64,000 bases of DNA from Enoplolaimus lenunculus (GCA_030248215.1 JASANG010000845.1:1-64000), one strand, 5' to 3'. Shown: positions 11,196 through 24,370, counted from the stretch's first letter. Numbers and translations: made by a program. Notes: generated by a model not told the origin, from the sequence alone.

Positions 11196-12120
11196 TGTGA
11201 AACGAATGAAATACGAAAAGTACCTCATAGATAGTTTGCTGCCGAGATCTCTTAAAAGCTTTAGACTAATTTTTGGCTTATAAAAATTTTCAATTTTTAG
11301 GTCCTTCTCGATTTTGTAAATGTTGAGTTTTTTTTACACCGCTTAGGTGTAAATGTTTCAAATACTTTATTTTCAGAGCTAATATTGATTTTAGGACCAC
11401 AAATTGATAAAAATTTAGTATATACATTATAGTTTTGTTTAAAATATAAACAATAAAATTTTCGAAACAAATTGTTTTGAAAATTCTGTGGTTTTTTCAT
11501 TCGTGTAGGCCTACAAATTAATCCAAGCTGTGTTGACGTTCATGTGAAATGCGCTTACCTAGTCGCTAATGGCAAAATGCTTGGTAGTCAGTACTTAATT
11601 TGTCTCGCAATACTGCCCTCGATCGTGTAACAATTGTCCAGGTCAGTTGCGCATCTGCAACCCCCACCTCACTTGACACGATTAGGTCAGGAAAATTTAC
11701 ATGCGGTTATTCCGTCCCGAAACGGAATCTGAGCTTTACCATTGTTTAGTATGATTTGCTAAACGAGGTCATAATATTTGTATGGAAACAAATTGTTTTT
11801 TGAGTGGCGCTTTTAATACCTTAAATCGCCGTCTGTCGCCGTACGTCATTGTCCGTCTCCGTGGACACATACGGTGATGCGTGGAGACGTACAGCGGTGT
11901 ACTGCGACAGAGACGGACGATAAAGTGCACGGCAAGAATACGCGACCCTTAGGTGACATCCTAAGAGTAAGCCTAAACCTGATGGTTTGATATCGCAAGC
12001 TTGCAATTATCCCATTCCTTCGTAAATGCTTCGGACGCTCCTAAGCGTAATTTGAAAAATGCTTTGTCATGCAACTATCATGGGCTGAACGTTTTTTCTG
12101 GACTACAATAGAGAAGCTTA
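11196..12120. other. Intergenic DNA with one GC-rich MITE
   Basis: From about 11793 to 11960 lies a GC-rich block with 'gagtggcgctttt', 'ccgtctgtcgccgtacg' and 'gcgacagagacggacga'. It belongs to the GGCGCT-ended family also seen at 58034-58254, 16200-16366 and 12537-12654. A TTAGGC-like MITE end occurs at 12115-12178 ('acggccctgttctataac'). The remainder is AT-rich with no recognised gene. Confidence 0.45.
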
Positions 12121-12536
12121 AGCTTAGACTTAGGCTTAGAAATATGCTTATACTACTGTTACGGCCCTGTTCTATAACATTGGCCTAATTCTCCAACATA
12201 CTTGCCGATGAAGTTAAACTTTTCCAATGTTAGGTTTGGTATTCGATGCGTTGTTAACAAAATACTCGTGTGCTCGAGACAAAAGGAATCATACAGGGTC
12301 GCGGCTAGAAATCCAAGCCCTCGATAGAGGTACGTGGGCGGTAGAATTGCTACTGGAACCTTCCTACCATGCAGGCAACGATGGGAAGACTTACCTAACA
12401 TTAGTAACAGCGACGTAAAACATAGCTGCATATAATTACATAGTAAGCAATGCATTGCAAGTCATGAGGTTATAATGTACTTCAAATGTGTTTCATAGTG
12501 AAAATCATTTTCTGAAATAATATAGTATCCGGCTTA

Positions 12537-12654
12537 GGGTTGCGCTATACTTTAATGTGCCGGTTACCGCCGCGCGCCGCCGCACGTCGCTACGCATTGC
12601 TATCAAAAATATAGGCAAAACCTATTCGGTGGCGTGCGGCAATTAGTGCAACCC
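12537..12654. mobile_element. GC-rich MITE, GGGTTGCGC family
   Basis: Starts GGGTTGCGCTATAC and ends TTAGTGCAACCC, an inverted repeat. The interior is rich in 'gccgcgcgccgccgc'. It is much more GC-rich than its surroundings. Non-coding. Relatives are at 16200-16366, 21030-21100 and 58034-58254. Confidence 0.7.
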
Positions 12655-13638
12655 GAAAGCTCGCTCGGATCGGCCTTACCGTGAGTATAAAACGATGACG
12701 AAAACCCCATAAGCGAAGCGAGTCACAAGCCGGGCATAATTTAAATATTGAATCCATAAACAGCAAGCACAAAAGATTTCTTGGTTCATGGATTGAGGGA
12801 TGCTAGACATCCTATCAGAGTAGGTTACACAACTGAGTGCCACAGGCAAAAATATTGCGAATTGTAATTAATATAAATATGATTTAACTTTATGCAGCAG
12901 TTACTATGGAAACTCATTTGAATTGTAGTACTGCTGTGAACTAGCGCGGACCCAGCAGGCTAGGGTGCCCCTCCTGCAAAATACCAGGGGGGCCCTTTGC
13001 GATACTCAAAACATTTGTCAAATTCTGATGAATATTAACGGTTATCTTTTGGTTCAACTCTCGTTAGGGTGTGGGAGCCTCGTTGGGCTGGCCCACAAAT
13101 GGGGTGTATAGAGGTGGTTGCTCCGGCCCTGCCTGACCTCTGGTTCATTTTAGCACAGGGGGCCACTCGTTCCTTGTGCGTCAGCGAGAGTTCGACCAAA
13201 AATCATCCTATTTTGGAAATGCTTGTTGCGAGTATTTCAATTTTCGTTGTTGCACTGAATCAAATGGCGTTAAAAATCACAATTTAATTTTATACTTTGC
13301 CTTAACCCAAGTTTAAGCCTAAAGCATATACCAGAGAATTATATAAAATCCTCGAAGTGCACATTATATTTGTAAGATAACCAAGACCATAAATTATCAC
13401 AAAAAACTTATTTCAACTTAAAAAATCGCATCCCCTGGACGAACTAGTGTTCATTTTTCAAAATATTCGTTTCGCCAAAATTTTCTTAAAATAGTAATTA
13501 CCGCACCATTTCACGTGCTGCAATTGCACTCAAAGCGTTTTTGCATTCGAGTTACGGTAACAATTACCCACTTATACAATGAAACGTGATACTTATTTTA
13601 GATCGAAGAAATAAACCAAAATCCTCCCTGTGCGCATG

Positions 13639-13798
13639 CACTGCAAAAATGTTCAGTCATGCCGGAGTCAAATTCGACTCACTGAGCGATTCATTGAATC
13701 GAATTTAACTCTGGCGGAGTCTAACTTTGACTCAGTTTGTGTAGTCCGGAAAAGCCTATTTCGGAGAGAGTCAACTTGACTCACCATTTTTTGCCGTG
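13639..13798. mobile_element. CACTGCAAAA/GACTC-rich MITE
   Basis: Left end CACTGCAAAAATG, right end CCATTTTTTGCCGTG, inverted repeats. The interior is made of repeated GAGTC/GACTC blocks such as 'gtcaaattcgactc' and 'gactcagtttgtgtagtc'. It is the same family as 57632-57832 (complete) and 21550-21629 (truncated). The flanking dinucleotide is TG on both sides, possibly a decayed TA. Confidence 0.75.
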
Positions 13799-14699
13799 TG
13801 AGTACCGTTATCGTTTTCTCGCGACCTCGTCAAAGCGAAGTCGTGTTTAGATGATTGTTCTCTTCTTTTTCATTTGAATATGTATCCTGCATTACATTTG
13901 CTTGTGTAAACAATATAAAGCCGTTGTTTTTAAGCAATATACATCTCTTATATATTCAAGGCGAATGAACCTGTCGAACCGGAATTTCTTATTCATTGCC
14001 GTTTGTCGAATTTTGGTTTTTAGTCTTGTTTAACGACAGTTCAAATAGTATTTAACTTACAACGGCAAATTTTTAATGCTAAATGTATTTTGCAACAAAT
14101 TCCACTTGTAGCATCAATCTTTAACTTAAAGAATTAATAATTTACATAAATTATATACTACGAAGTGTGCAGATCGAATTATATATAAATACACACATAG
14201 AAAAGTAGGGATGTCATGGAGTAATAATTTTCAACCCTACCTCACACCGCGCAAAATTTTCCAATCTAGCGCGCGCCCCCTCTTGTTGACAAAATGCTAG
14301 AATCTTAATAATTTGCATTATAGTAAAGTAAAACATGCTTATACGAGAAGCTTAGTGACTCTTAGTAATGAACTCACCTTACCGTCGACAATTACTAAGA
14401 CATTGAATATCCTTAGTATAAATTTATGTATAACATTTTCATACCAAATTGTATATGTTTAAAAATTTTAACCCCGTGCCAGGGTGAGGGCCCCCTTCAC
14501 TTTTAAATTGATTCCAAGCCTATACCCCAACCGGATCCCAGTTTTCATGACATCTCTGCTAAATTTTAAAACTCAATGACAGCAGGTGTTTTCAAGGACG
14601 ACCTTTGAAAACAATATTAAAACTTTATATTTCTAAGATTTGGCGATAAGTACACGGGATACAGAGTTGAGCCGTGTAAAAACTTTTTCCTCCAACCGC

Positions 14700-14955
14700 G
14701 GGCATTCGTAGAAAATTATATTTGGTGGGCACCGAATAATTTTGAGGGGCTCCTACAATTGCGATGCAAGATTGTTTACTTTTAGGCGGAGGCTATTTTG
14801 CGAGCGCCAACCGAAATTAGGGAGGGGGCATGGCCCCCACTGCCCCCCGTGGGGACATCCTTGCTTGTAAGTCGTCGAATCCCTTGTATGCCTCTCTTGA
14901 AAAATGTTTAACCACTCTCTAGTAAAGTGAGTTTGCTACGCGCCCATTCATCCAT
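14700..14955. repeat. CGTAGC..CTCACC family repeat, inverted copy
   Basis: Ends with 'agtaaagtgagtttgctacg', the complement of the CGTAGCCAGCTCACCTTGC terminus shared by copies at 17514-17665, 20095-20235, 22330-22460, 24830-25000, 41690-41830, 49330-49475, 50270-50420 and 53615-53770. The interior has 'gggagggggcatggccccc'. A short non-autonomous element of unknown superfamily. Confidence 0.55.
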
Positions 14956-14984
14956 GACTCGTAAAAATTCCTATTGGTTAAAAT

Positions 14985-15330
14985 ATAATTGCGGTTTTAG
15001 CTCAATTGGCTAAAAACCGTTATCGAGTTGACGGTTTTGGCATAAGTTTCATAAATTTTTTTTGCTTTCAAGTTTAGCCAAATTAGTTAAATCCGCGATC
15101 ATTTTTAGCTAAGCCAATTTTCTTTCGCGCTGATTGCTAAAAAATCGGATTGGCAATAATCGTAGTTTTAGCCAAATTAGCTAAAACATTTTTTTAGTTA
15201 CCGGTGCTATTAAAACACTCAAATTACCGTTTGTTCAGTGTTTCAGTCAAATTGGCTATATCGAAATTAGTGTTATCCAAGCCAATTCTGAAACTACAAT
15301 TCCTAAAAATTCGGTTTTCTTAAGCTTTAG
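14985..15330. repeat. TTTTAGCCAATT-rich short repeat
   Basis: The words 'ttttagctcaattggctaaa', 'ttagccaaattagttaaa' and 'agttttagccaaattagct' recur in both orientations, giving a self-complementary 350-bp block bounded by 'aattcctattgg' and 'acaattcctaaaaatt'. It looks like a decayed inverted-repeat element. No coding potential. Confidence 0.5.
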
Positions 15331-15794
15331 GCAAACCGTTAACCAAATTGTTAGGCATAGCTAACGTATCTAAGCCTTTTCCTTAGCCTAAGCGTAATTT
15401 AATCAGCAAAATTTCCTCTTACCCATCGACAAATCTTACTACCGTCTCTACTAAACTATCTGTGACTGCAAGCCTGGATCAGTCTGAATTTTTTGCCCTG
15501 CCAGCAGAGTTTATTCCAGGAAGCAATATAACCTCAAATCGTGCCGAAAAAGTCTGAACCGAGCAACTATTTTATAAAGTCCTCCACAAAACTCGCACAC
15601 AACATCGTACGTCTACAAGACACCACTAGACACATCGTTCGAATATCACGTGTCTGGTCGTCTCACCGAAACGACTGCCGCCGTGCCACAACAGTAAAAA
15701 TACAAAACAACGCCTGTCTTGTTTGGCGTACAGCATATTCAGACACTTTGATAATAGTTGGGTTTTTTTGACCAATACCAAACCAAATGCGATC

Positions 15795-16690
15795 GTATAA
15801 ACAGAAAAAAATAAAAAAATATCTGCTAAATATATATGTAAACATATATGTATATTTTTTAGTTTATACATACATATATTCAAATGTATGTATGAATATA
15901 TATATAAACATTTTCATATATAAGTATATATAAATATATATTATATATGAATATATATTTATATCTTTATATATTCTTATATACATTTATATACTGAATA
16001 TATTTTTTTATATGTCTAATATTATTTTTATATATTGTGTACGCTTCGGGTAGAACTGTTGCATCTGACTGTACAAGACAGTGCGGCTGGCACCATAAAT
16101 TTCAGGCTAACAGCCGGTGGGCACGCTAAATCGGTTTAGTGTCATATTTCAGCTCAGACTATTAATACTATTTTATTTTGGTTTAAAGCTGTAAACTCAG
16201 GGTTGCGCTACAATCTGCGCAGTTCGGCGCCCGCGTGTCACCCGTAAAGCGTTGTTCGTCACCGTGCGTTTCCCGTACCACGCCGTCCGTCACAACGGAC
16301 GGCGCAGCCGGACGATGACGTGCGGGTGACGAACGGCGCCGCGCGTCAACACAGTGAAGCGCAACCTTTACAAACAAACTGAGCCGGCCCGTCCTAAAAA
16401 ATCGAAAATCTAAAAAATAAAAAAATATCTGCTGAAATATATATGTAAACATATAGGTATATATTCCAGTTTACACATAACATATATTCAAATGTATGTA
16501 TGAATATATATATAAACATTTTCATATATAGATATATAAAATATATATTATATATGAATATATATTTTTTATATCTTTACGTATGTGAACCGGACGATTA
16601 CGTGCGGGTGACGAACTGCGCCGCGCGTCAACACAGTGAAGCGCAACCTTTACAAACAAACTTAGCCGGCTCGGTTAAAAAAATTGAAAA
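15795..16690. repeat. Duplicated AT-rich TATA microsatellite with flanking MITE piece
   Basis: The AT-rich block 15805-15970 ('aaaaaatatctgct', 'catatattcaaatgtatgta', 'tatattatatatgaatata') recurs at 16408-16575. The GC-rich block ending 'gaagcgcaacctttac' at 16310-16385 recurs at 16588-16665. A composite of AT satellite plus MITE end has thus been duplicated in direct orientation. Long TATA stretches can form hairpins. Confidence 0.8.
16200..16366. mobile_element. GC-rich MITE, GGGTTGCGC family
   Basis: Starts GGGTTGCGCTACAATC and ends GTGAAGCGCAACC. The centre contains the perfect palindrome 'gccgtccgtcacaacggacggc'-like core split around 'acaa'. It is strongly GC-rich in AT-rich DNA. Its right part is copied again at 16588-16665. 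Confidence 0.7.
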
Positions 16691-17513
16691 ATCGTAAACA
16701 AACAGACAGATATTTGGTTTAACAGCGATGCAATGGCGGAGCCAACAACGGTGGCCGCAAAGGCGTTGACACTGGTTAGTACTAAAACTGGGTTCCGCTT
16801 CTTGCTTACGTCACTTACTTACATATTACACATATTTTGCCCATGTCAAAAATTTCTGGATCCGGCATCGATTAGAATTTTGCGTCCTCTTTGAAGGACT
16901 GTAAATTTAAAAAATTTGTAACTTTTTAGTTTCACCCCAACTGCCGAAAAATTTTGCATACATAGAATTTTTTAATTATGTTCTCTACGGGGCTGCCGCC
17001 CCCTAAACCTCCCACTATTTCTCGGGACCATAACCGCAAAAAAAGATTAACAGATTAGCTTAAAACGATATTCCGATCATAAGGGAGTGAAGTCTTGGCT
17101 ACGCCTCTGACCAGCACTACGATACTTACCTGGCGGATCCAAGGTCCACTCAGACCTTGACCCACAACAGGAATCAAACCCAAAATTTTGTGCTAACATT
17201 CTAATACAAAATAAACGTCTGCCTTTCGGTTTGCAAGTTTTTTCTTCACTGTTATATTTAGTACATGCTTTGCTCCTGTCTGTAACACTGTGTATCCGTC
17301 TGAATTAAATACACTATTTCAAAATCATACTTCCAGCTTGCACCAAACCATTGGTAAGCTTTGATATATTTACAAAAACCCCGCTGTATAAAACAAATTA
17401 TAATACGCCAGACACCTAAAAACCAAATATAAAATTGCGTCTCATAAAACGTGTGTCAAAACAATCTCAGATCATTTGTCTATAAGCTATCTTGCATCCC
17501 AGACATACCCATA

Positions 17514-17835
17514 GCCAGCTCACCTTGCTAGGGGGGCCAATAATTTTCAGAATGGGTACACAAGGGTTTTCGAAGACTTATATAACAAGGTTGAAATTCG
17601 AGAGCCCAAAATTCTTGCAGCTGGCTGAGCCCGCGTCCCGCGCCTCCCTCTGACTACGAGCCGATCCAAGGCTGGTGGCTAGAAGTTGAGGGGGAAGCCA
17701 AAATTTCACAGGTAATAAACTTATTTTTGACCCATACTGTAGTGTCCCAAATAAGAGGGGGGAGGAAACAAGAGGGAGCTTATTATAAGCTGCTTATACT
17801 ATTGTGTATAAAACAGAGAAATAAACAGCGTAGAA
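17514..17835. repeat. Two adjacent MITE fragments
   Basis: The segment 17514-17665 is a copy of the CGTAGCC family ('agccagctcaccttgctagg', 'gggtacacaagggttttcg', 'aaggttgaaattcgag'). From 17739 a fragment of the TACTGTAGTRACYCGAATA family follows ('tactgtagtgtcccaaata', 'agaggggggagg'). Both are truncated and non-coding. Confidence 0.6.
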
Positions 17836-18640
17836 CAGCAATTGACACTCTATATAATTTTTGTCGAGATGTTGTGGGGGGCACGGCCGGGGTAGCCCCC
17901 AATGGATCGGCCATTGAAAATATGTTTACCTAATTTACACTTTGAATTACCTAATTGCGATACAACCAATAAATACAGCATAATTTTAGATCAATAATTA
18001 TTGCATACTCGATTATTCAACAATACGCTCTGAATTCTGCTATTAAGTCAAGTTGAAAAAATATAAGCCGTCATATTAAGAAAATGTATGTTGGAACAAA
18101 AACATCTGCGGAGCCTCAGATCCATACCTTCATATAATTAAAGTCCAGAATAGTTTGTTAATATAGGGTAGGGTCATGTACAAGGTGGAGGGGGCAGGAA
18201 GATTTTTGCAGTGACTCGAAAACTTCACGTCAACAGGCTGAAGAATGGCCTGCTCGTTTGAAAACAACTATCAGACTTAATAGTTATACCCTCCCGAAAT
18301 GAAACCCTAGCTACGCATCTGCACTATTATACGTAGTTATCCAATCCCGAAATGAAATAGTAGCGATGCGTCCGCTCTACCAGACAGTTATTCATCCAAT
18401 TCCGAAATGAAATACTGACACATTGCGTTTCATAGCTTTTGCCGACCAGTCGCCCCGTCTGAATTTTCTGGATCTGCCGCTGAATGGTTACTACGCCTTA
18501 TTTTCTGATAGCGAAAATTAGGAACCTTATATTTTGTCAAAACATTTTCTCAGGGGAAAAATTGTAAGGTAGGAACCTTACCAACTTATCACAAAAAGAT
18601 GCGGCGTACGCCCTCACTGTATCCGCTAGTGGCGACAACT

Positions 18641-19794
18641 CACAGTTTGTTAGTAAAATCAATCCATTCAGAATTGTAATTGTCAATTTTTATGTGTTTA
18701 TGTTTGAGGTATCGCCAAGATCCGCCACTTGGTACACACACAACAGACACACGCAAAACCGGGACATTGGTCTAAAATTGTTTTCCTGCTATTCGATTGG
18801 ACGTTTTGCATGAGAACGTTTATGTTTTTGTTTCCTTTTTTGTCACGACAGATTAACCTGTATGGCATGTACTTGATTTGCAACCACATACCGTTTGTTT
18901 GATGTTTTGTTTTGTGCTCCAAAAAATATAAAAATTGCTGGCCCGGGCTCATGCGGGTTGGGCCCGGGCCGCTCCCATTTTGCTACCGTGGTGAACCAAC
19001 CATACAGTTAAAAATTATTCTGCTTCCACTCTGCCTTATTTTTGATATGCAAATTGTTTCGCAGACTCCAGATCATAGCTTCTTATCTAAATGCATCATC
19101 AACTAAATGACTTGATTCTTCAATTGTTAATTTCTATACTACACGCTTAATGATACCATTATCTTGATTTATCAATCTGCTAGCGCTCTAATAAACCGTG
19201 GTTCGTTTCATCCTTTATCTTCTAAAAATAGCACCTTCGGTTCCAAATGACCTAGTTTAGTTATTTGCTTCACTTGGGTATATGCACACACATATGTCAT
19301 AGCCAGTGTGTAATCTTCCCTGTTGCCCTGTCACTGGCAGATTCAAGACGGACTTGGCATCAAGGCCATGCCGTCTACAGGGATCAAAACCAAAAATTTT
19401 GTATTAGGTACGATTCAGTACTAAATTGGGGTTGGCTTCTGAGTTGACCAGCTTATTTTCGCTATTATTTACCGCTCGCACACCTGGCCGAAAAATTTTC
19501 GGTTCGTCACTGGGTGGTTCCTTAACTATTAAACATTAAAAATATCTTAATTTCAAAGAATAATGAATAAATCACATCAAAAATGACCATTATTTGCTAG
19601 CGTTCGGTTAATTTTAAGAATATAGAATCAGTAAACAAAAAATGTAAATTATTATTATTTTAACATTAAATATACTCGAGGGTGTCATAAAATCTGCACT
19701 TTATTTCTGTGTAAATGCTAGTTTCTGAACATAGGTGCGGTTTCAGATTGCCAAAGAAGTATTAAAGCAGTAGAAGGACATTTCGTCGCCCGAA
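18641..19794. other. Intergenic DNA, little recognised
   Basis: Mostly unique AT-rich sequence. At 19375-19440 the phrase 'gggatcaaaaccaaaaattt' with 'ttcagtactaaattgggg' matches a dispersed repeat also at 17160-17215, 27160-27235 and 62500-62560. No convincing exon was found. Confidence 0.4.
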
Positions 19795-19799
19795 CATCT

Positions 19800-20020
19800 T
19801 CATTGACCGGCATTTGGCGACAAGACATCTCATATCTACAGCACACAATTTAACGGCCAGAATCAGTTTTAAATTTAAAGCGTATGTATAAGCTTGGGAT
19901 TTATGCTTAGGGTTTGGCGGTAGGATTATACTTAATAGTCAGAGACTAGAGTTCGGCAGCTATCCGGCGACAAATTGTCCGGTGACGAGTTGTCATAGAT
20001 TGTCACGATATATACACACC
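19800..20020. mobile_element. GTCGGGCGAC-ended MITE with TTAGGC-like interior
   Basis: Bounded by 'ggcgacaagacatctc' and 'ccggtgacgagttgtcat' and carrying 'ggatttatgcttagggttt' inside. It is the opposite-orientation relative of 21789-21994 and 29318-29508. Decayed ends, non-coding. Confidence 0.5.
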
Positions 20021-20814
20021 GACTAGTAACCGATGAGAAAACTCCGCAAGATTAAGCTCCAACTTATAAAATTTCGGCCACAGAAACATTTTCGTAGCCA
20101 GCTCACCTCTCCATGGGGCGGAAAAATTTTCAGGATGGGCATACATGAGGTTTCCATAACTTAAAAGCAAGGTTTAAGTTTTCTGGGGGGGGGTAAAATT
20201 TTCTAGGAAAGCTCAGCACCCCCTGGGTACGAGCATGCACAGAAATAAAATGAGAGATTAAAATGTTAAAATAGTATCTTCCGGAATATTGAGCCTTCGA
20301 AAAAATTATTTGAATACGGGGCTTTTCCAACTCATTTTTGACTACAAATATCCAGTTGACACACTGCGATCGACTTCATCCGAACTGAAACTAAAATATA
20401 TGCGAAAACATTTAAAAAAACACAAAAAACATCAATGTAAAACTCCGTATTATATACACATTATATGTGACGCGGCAATAGCAGTACTTGATTATCTGTA
20501 CTTTTTTAATTTTTTTTAACTTCGTAGCCAATTAATTTAATTATTTTGGCGAAAATTAGCGGTTAAGTCGCGATGAACGATAAGATATATTGAGTTCGGA
20601 TTTTTTGCATGAAACTGTAATACAAATGCAGCTTTTTTTAGAAATCGACTGCCTTTTACCGTAATGTTTACGTATTATTTTTGAAATATTAATATTGCGA
20701 TGGTCGTATGTTTAGAAATTACAAAATTTCAGGCCCATCTTCATTCTAGACCCATTTTGAGACACGGCTACCGGAGGACCTAGAGACTGGGAGGCTAATG
20801 CTTAGGTTTAGGAC

Positions 20815-20880
20815 TATGATTAGAATTAGACATATATTTAAGCTTAGACTTAGGTTTAGGTTTAGCTTTGGCATTATAGT
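20815..20880. repeat. TTAGGC-like degenerate tract
   Basis: 'gcttagacttaggtttagg' and 'tttagctttggcatt' form a short degenerate TTAGGC array, probably the interior of a decayed MITE. At 20095-20235 just upstream is a CGTAGCC-family copy. Confidence 0.5.
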
Positions 20881-21100
20881 ATACATCTTATTGTTAGCAT
20901 TGACCAAATTTTAAATGACTCCAGACATTTCGTAGTTTAGCCATTATGAAGAAGATAACCATGGGGTATTTCTAAAACCATCACTACTTCCTATATAGGA
21001 CTGTTTCATATTAAAATTGATCTGCTGATCCATGCGGCAATAAACGAATGCTGTGGTACGGTGACGAACAACGCCGGACACCATCGAAAGTATAGCGCAA

Positions 21101-21549
21101 TCCTAATTCTTGCAAACACTAATTGGCAGTAGGTTGGTTAGACAAGATGTTGTGGGAGTGTCGAAAACTTTGCTGGTCTGCGGCTTGCTACTTAGTACCG
21201 GAAGGTAAACTTTAACAATTGACCGCTTCCACTTTAATGATGGGTTTTAATGCCAAGGATTTAAGAGCCAAAATACAACTGAATCAAGTGTACAGTTGAA
21301 CTGAGCCCAGTTGCAAGTAAAAATCATTTTTCAAAGTTATAAAATACGAACAGAAAATTCTGGCTTCAAAGACAGCTGTTTACAGTAGCACAACACAACA
21401 CTTGATGCCGACTACGTATTAAGCTTCAGTTAGGTAGAACAATGATCATAATATAATGATGAAACAAATTAGCAAAAATGATCAATAATATATGCGCCAG
21501 CGCGCATTACATATAAGTTCAGTGCCGCTCAAGGTCTATCTAGATTTAT
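21101..21549. other. Intergenic DNA, nothing recognised
   Basis: The right end of a GC-rich MITE ('gaaagtatagcgcaatcc') finishes at about 21100. After it I see only unique AT-rich sequence without coherent exons, up to a truncated CACTGCAAAA MITE at 21550-21629. Confidence 0.4.
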
Positions 21550-21788
21550 CACTGCAAAAAATGGAAAGTCAAACTGACTCTCACAGAAATAGGCTCGACG
21601 GGAATACACAAACCGAGTCGACATTGACAGCATGCCGCGGACACAAAGAAAATACAGAATAGAAAATACTTGAAAACTACTTGAAGTTATAGCTTAGACA
21701 CGTTAGCTTTCTCAAAAAATTTGGTTGCAGCTACATTTCCCGTAGTGTTTGGCTTTATAATTTTTTACGGATCAGTAACCGAATCTAC

Positions 21789-21994
21789 GACATTTTGTCG
21801 CGGACGACTTGTCGGCCAGCAGTGTCCTAAAACATATGACTAACTTTAAGCATAATTCTAAGCTTAGTCGTAAGGTTAGGGCTAATCCTAAGCATAATGA
21901 TGGGCGAACTTGCGAAGCATAGTCGAATCGATGAAGTTTCGAATTACGCGCCGCCTGGTGATGAGCTGTCGGGCGACCAATTATCGTAATTCCC
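21789..21994. mobile_element. GTCGGGCGAC-ended MITE with TTAGGC-like interior
   Basis: The left end 'ttttgtcgcggacgacttgt' and right end 'gagctgtcgggcgaccaatt' are inverted repeats. The interior is 'agcataattctaagcttagt' plus 'gggctaatcctaagcat', a degenerate TTAGGC array. The copy at 29318-29508 shows the same order of parts. Confidence 0.7.
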
Positions 21995-22459
21995 CTGCTG
22001 CCATATTCCGGCTCGCAGACAAGGATTTTCAATTGGCGGCGATGTAGACAACGAGACAGCCAACAGTTACAGTATTAAAAGTTGAGATTGTGAGCGATGC
22101 GAGCGGCAAACTTAAGACAACTTTAAAATCGATGTGTTTTAACGAAATATTTAAGTTTTGTATTTCACAAACATTCCTAATGGTTTCTTAATACAAAATT
22201 TTACTAACCCCTGTTGTATGTAAGCTATTACTTTCTAAAATATCAGGAAGTCTTGTTCGTCCTCACAGTTGCAAATGCTCAGCTCCGCCGCCAGTATTGT
22301 CTGACATACGCGAGCCACAGCCAAGATGTGCCTATCGGGGTATCAGCCCCCTATTGAAAAAATTTGGCCTCCCCTAGAAAATTTACAACCTTGCTTGTAA
22401 AGCATTACAAACCATTGTATGACACTCTTGAAATAGCTTCCCATAGTAAGGTTACCTGG

Positions 22460-23504
22460 CTACGGGTCTGTACTTTTAATGTTTACCTTTCAGTGATTTT
22501 TGAGTCAAAAAATATTACACGTTCACGGTTTGTCTCTAAATATTATCCAGATTCGACTATTTCATGCTTTCGTGCCAAATGCGTTAAGCTAGAGCCTAAA
22601 CCTATGCACCTTCGCCAGCTGCTGTAAACGTACCGTTGTCTTCCTTCATCACAGTGTCTGAATAGCAAAACAACCCATCTTTGTTCAGATCTCACTGAAG
22701 ACATAGGAAGTTCACGCTCCCCTGTTTAGAAAACGAATACTATACTCTAGAACTTTTACACAAATATATACCAAGACACTGGGCTGCAAAGTCACCACCA
22801 CCTTTAAATACAAAAAAATTTCCAACCGTGGCATTGTTCTACTGAAAAATGGTTAACGACATAGCTATTCCATTTTTATAAAACGATCAATTTAATAATC
22901 GGGGCGTTTGGCCCCCAGTAATCATAATATCGCAATACGCCACTAAACACTACTAGCGGAACTTAGTCTGCTACTGCCTGAGGCTTCATTTTTTAAGGAC
23001 TACCGAAGACCAGACACATTCTGTAAGACGTTGGCTGTGGTCGCTGCGTGTATGCGTCTGTATATATGAGCATTGCCTTCACGTTTACAAGGGTTGGGAA
23101 GGATGATACATCGCAGCAAAAGTAGCCGAGAAACGAGAGAGGCACTTTTTAAATATTACCCTGTAAATATCCTGGAGTCAAAAATTGACAAAATTCCTTC
23201 AACAGCTGGCACAGTACGCGAAGTTATAGCACTACCTCAATACTGTAAATGTATGCAAAAGAATACTACTTTTTCCGATTCTCAAATGTGTAAAACAATA
23301 ATCAAAAGTTGTTAATCTTGATACGTCTTGGAAATTTCCAACCGACAAAAAATTAGCTTACAAATTTAGTCCATTTTTTCGCGTGGGCAGGCTGGCTGTG
23401 GCACTGTTACTAAAGTGGTATTTTACGTTTAGCTTGATGGTTTTTTAATGAAAAACTGAAGTTAAAAGATTAAAAGTACCGCATGCTCACATGAGTAACC
23501 AGTC
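22460..23504. other. Intergenic DNA, little recognised
   Basis: Follows a CGTAGCC-family copy (about 22330-22460). Unique AT-rich DNA without identifiable genes. The repeated GATTAAGG-type terminus begins only at 23505. Confidence 0.35.
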
Positions 23505-23560
23505 CAGGGCCGGATTAAGGTAATGGGAGGCCCGTGGAGATACATAACTAACCGCCGTTT
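23505..23560. mobile_element. hAT-like terminus CAGGGCCGGATTAAGG
   Basis: CAGGGCCGGATTAAGG is a terminal sequence commonly seen at the ends of animal hAT elements. The opposite end was not identified, so this is a solo terminus or a decayed element of unknown length. Confidence 0.4.
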
Positions 23561-24105
23561 TATTAACCATCATTATTTTATTGACCAGAGCTTAACATGT
23601 ACGACAGTCGGTGCCGAAATTTTCCATATTTTCCAAGAAGCGCAGCCCCTTTTGATAGCCGTTAAAACTTTGTTGATGGGGGGCTAGTCTTTCTGTTTTG
23701 GCAAACGACCTGCCAGTTAAAGTATCGCTAGGCTATTAAACTAGACAGTTTTGGACTCATTAATGCGCGTTTCACGCTGTTATAAAATACATAAAACGTA
23801 CTGCATGCAACACAATGCAGTTTGCACAAAAATTCAAGGACGTCCAAACGTATACGTATTAAACGCTAAAGCATTTTTTGTTGCAAAGTTTGGATTTTTT
23901 GTTTTGCAGACTGACTATAATACTGTACTAAAATCTAGTATCAGGCATATACCAAAGTTGGATAGGGGGCTGTCCCATAACTTATTTTCGTTACTGTCAA
24001 CCATAACGCATCCTTATTTAACTAATTTTACCTGACTGAATAAAGAAAAACGTTGTCTACAACTCGTTGTGTAACCCCGTTAGTGTAAATTCCAAGTTTA
24101 TGGTA

Positions 24106-24370
24106 CTGTAGTGACCCGAATAAGAGGGGAGGACTGAGATTTATTTGGCCTCTATAGAGGGTGCACCCCTTTGCGATTCGGTTACGGACTGTTATTTATT
24201 TTGAACCCACTCTCCGCCGCCCTTCGTTACTGACATATATCCGGTACTGCAACTATCCGTTGAATTAAACGTGTATTTGTCTTGCGTCAATAGCTTGAGC
24301 GATAATGCAAAGTTATACGTTGGAATGTACTTTCAAAATTTAAGTACGCCTAACGTACGTAGCACAAGTT
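24106..24370. mobile_element. TACTGTAGT MITE, truncated copy
   Basis: Begins CTGTAGTGACCCGAATAAG after TA and follows the complement of the full copy at 41004-41450 through 'ttacggactgttatttat' and 'caactatccgttgaatta'. It loses similarity near 24360, so the far terminus is missing. Confidence 0.75.

Noticed and set aside
12159-12455. 98-codon minus-strand and 63-codon plus-strand frames
   Set aside because: They overlap each other and a MITE end. Neither shows a domain or good splice signals, so I cannot support a gene.
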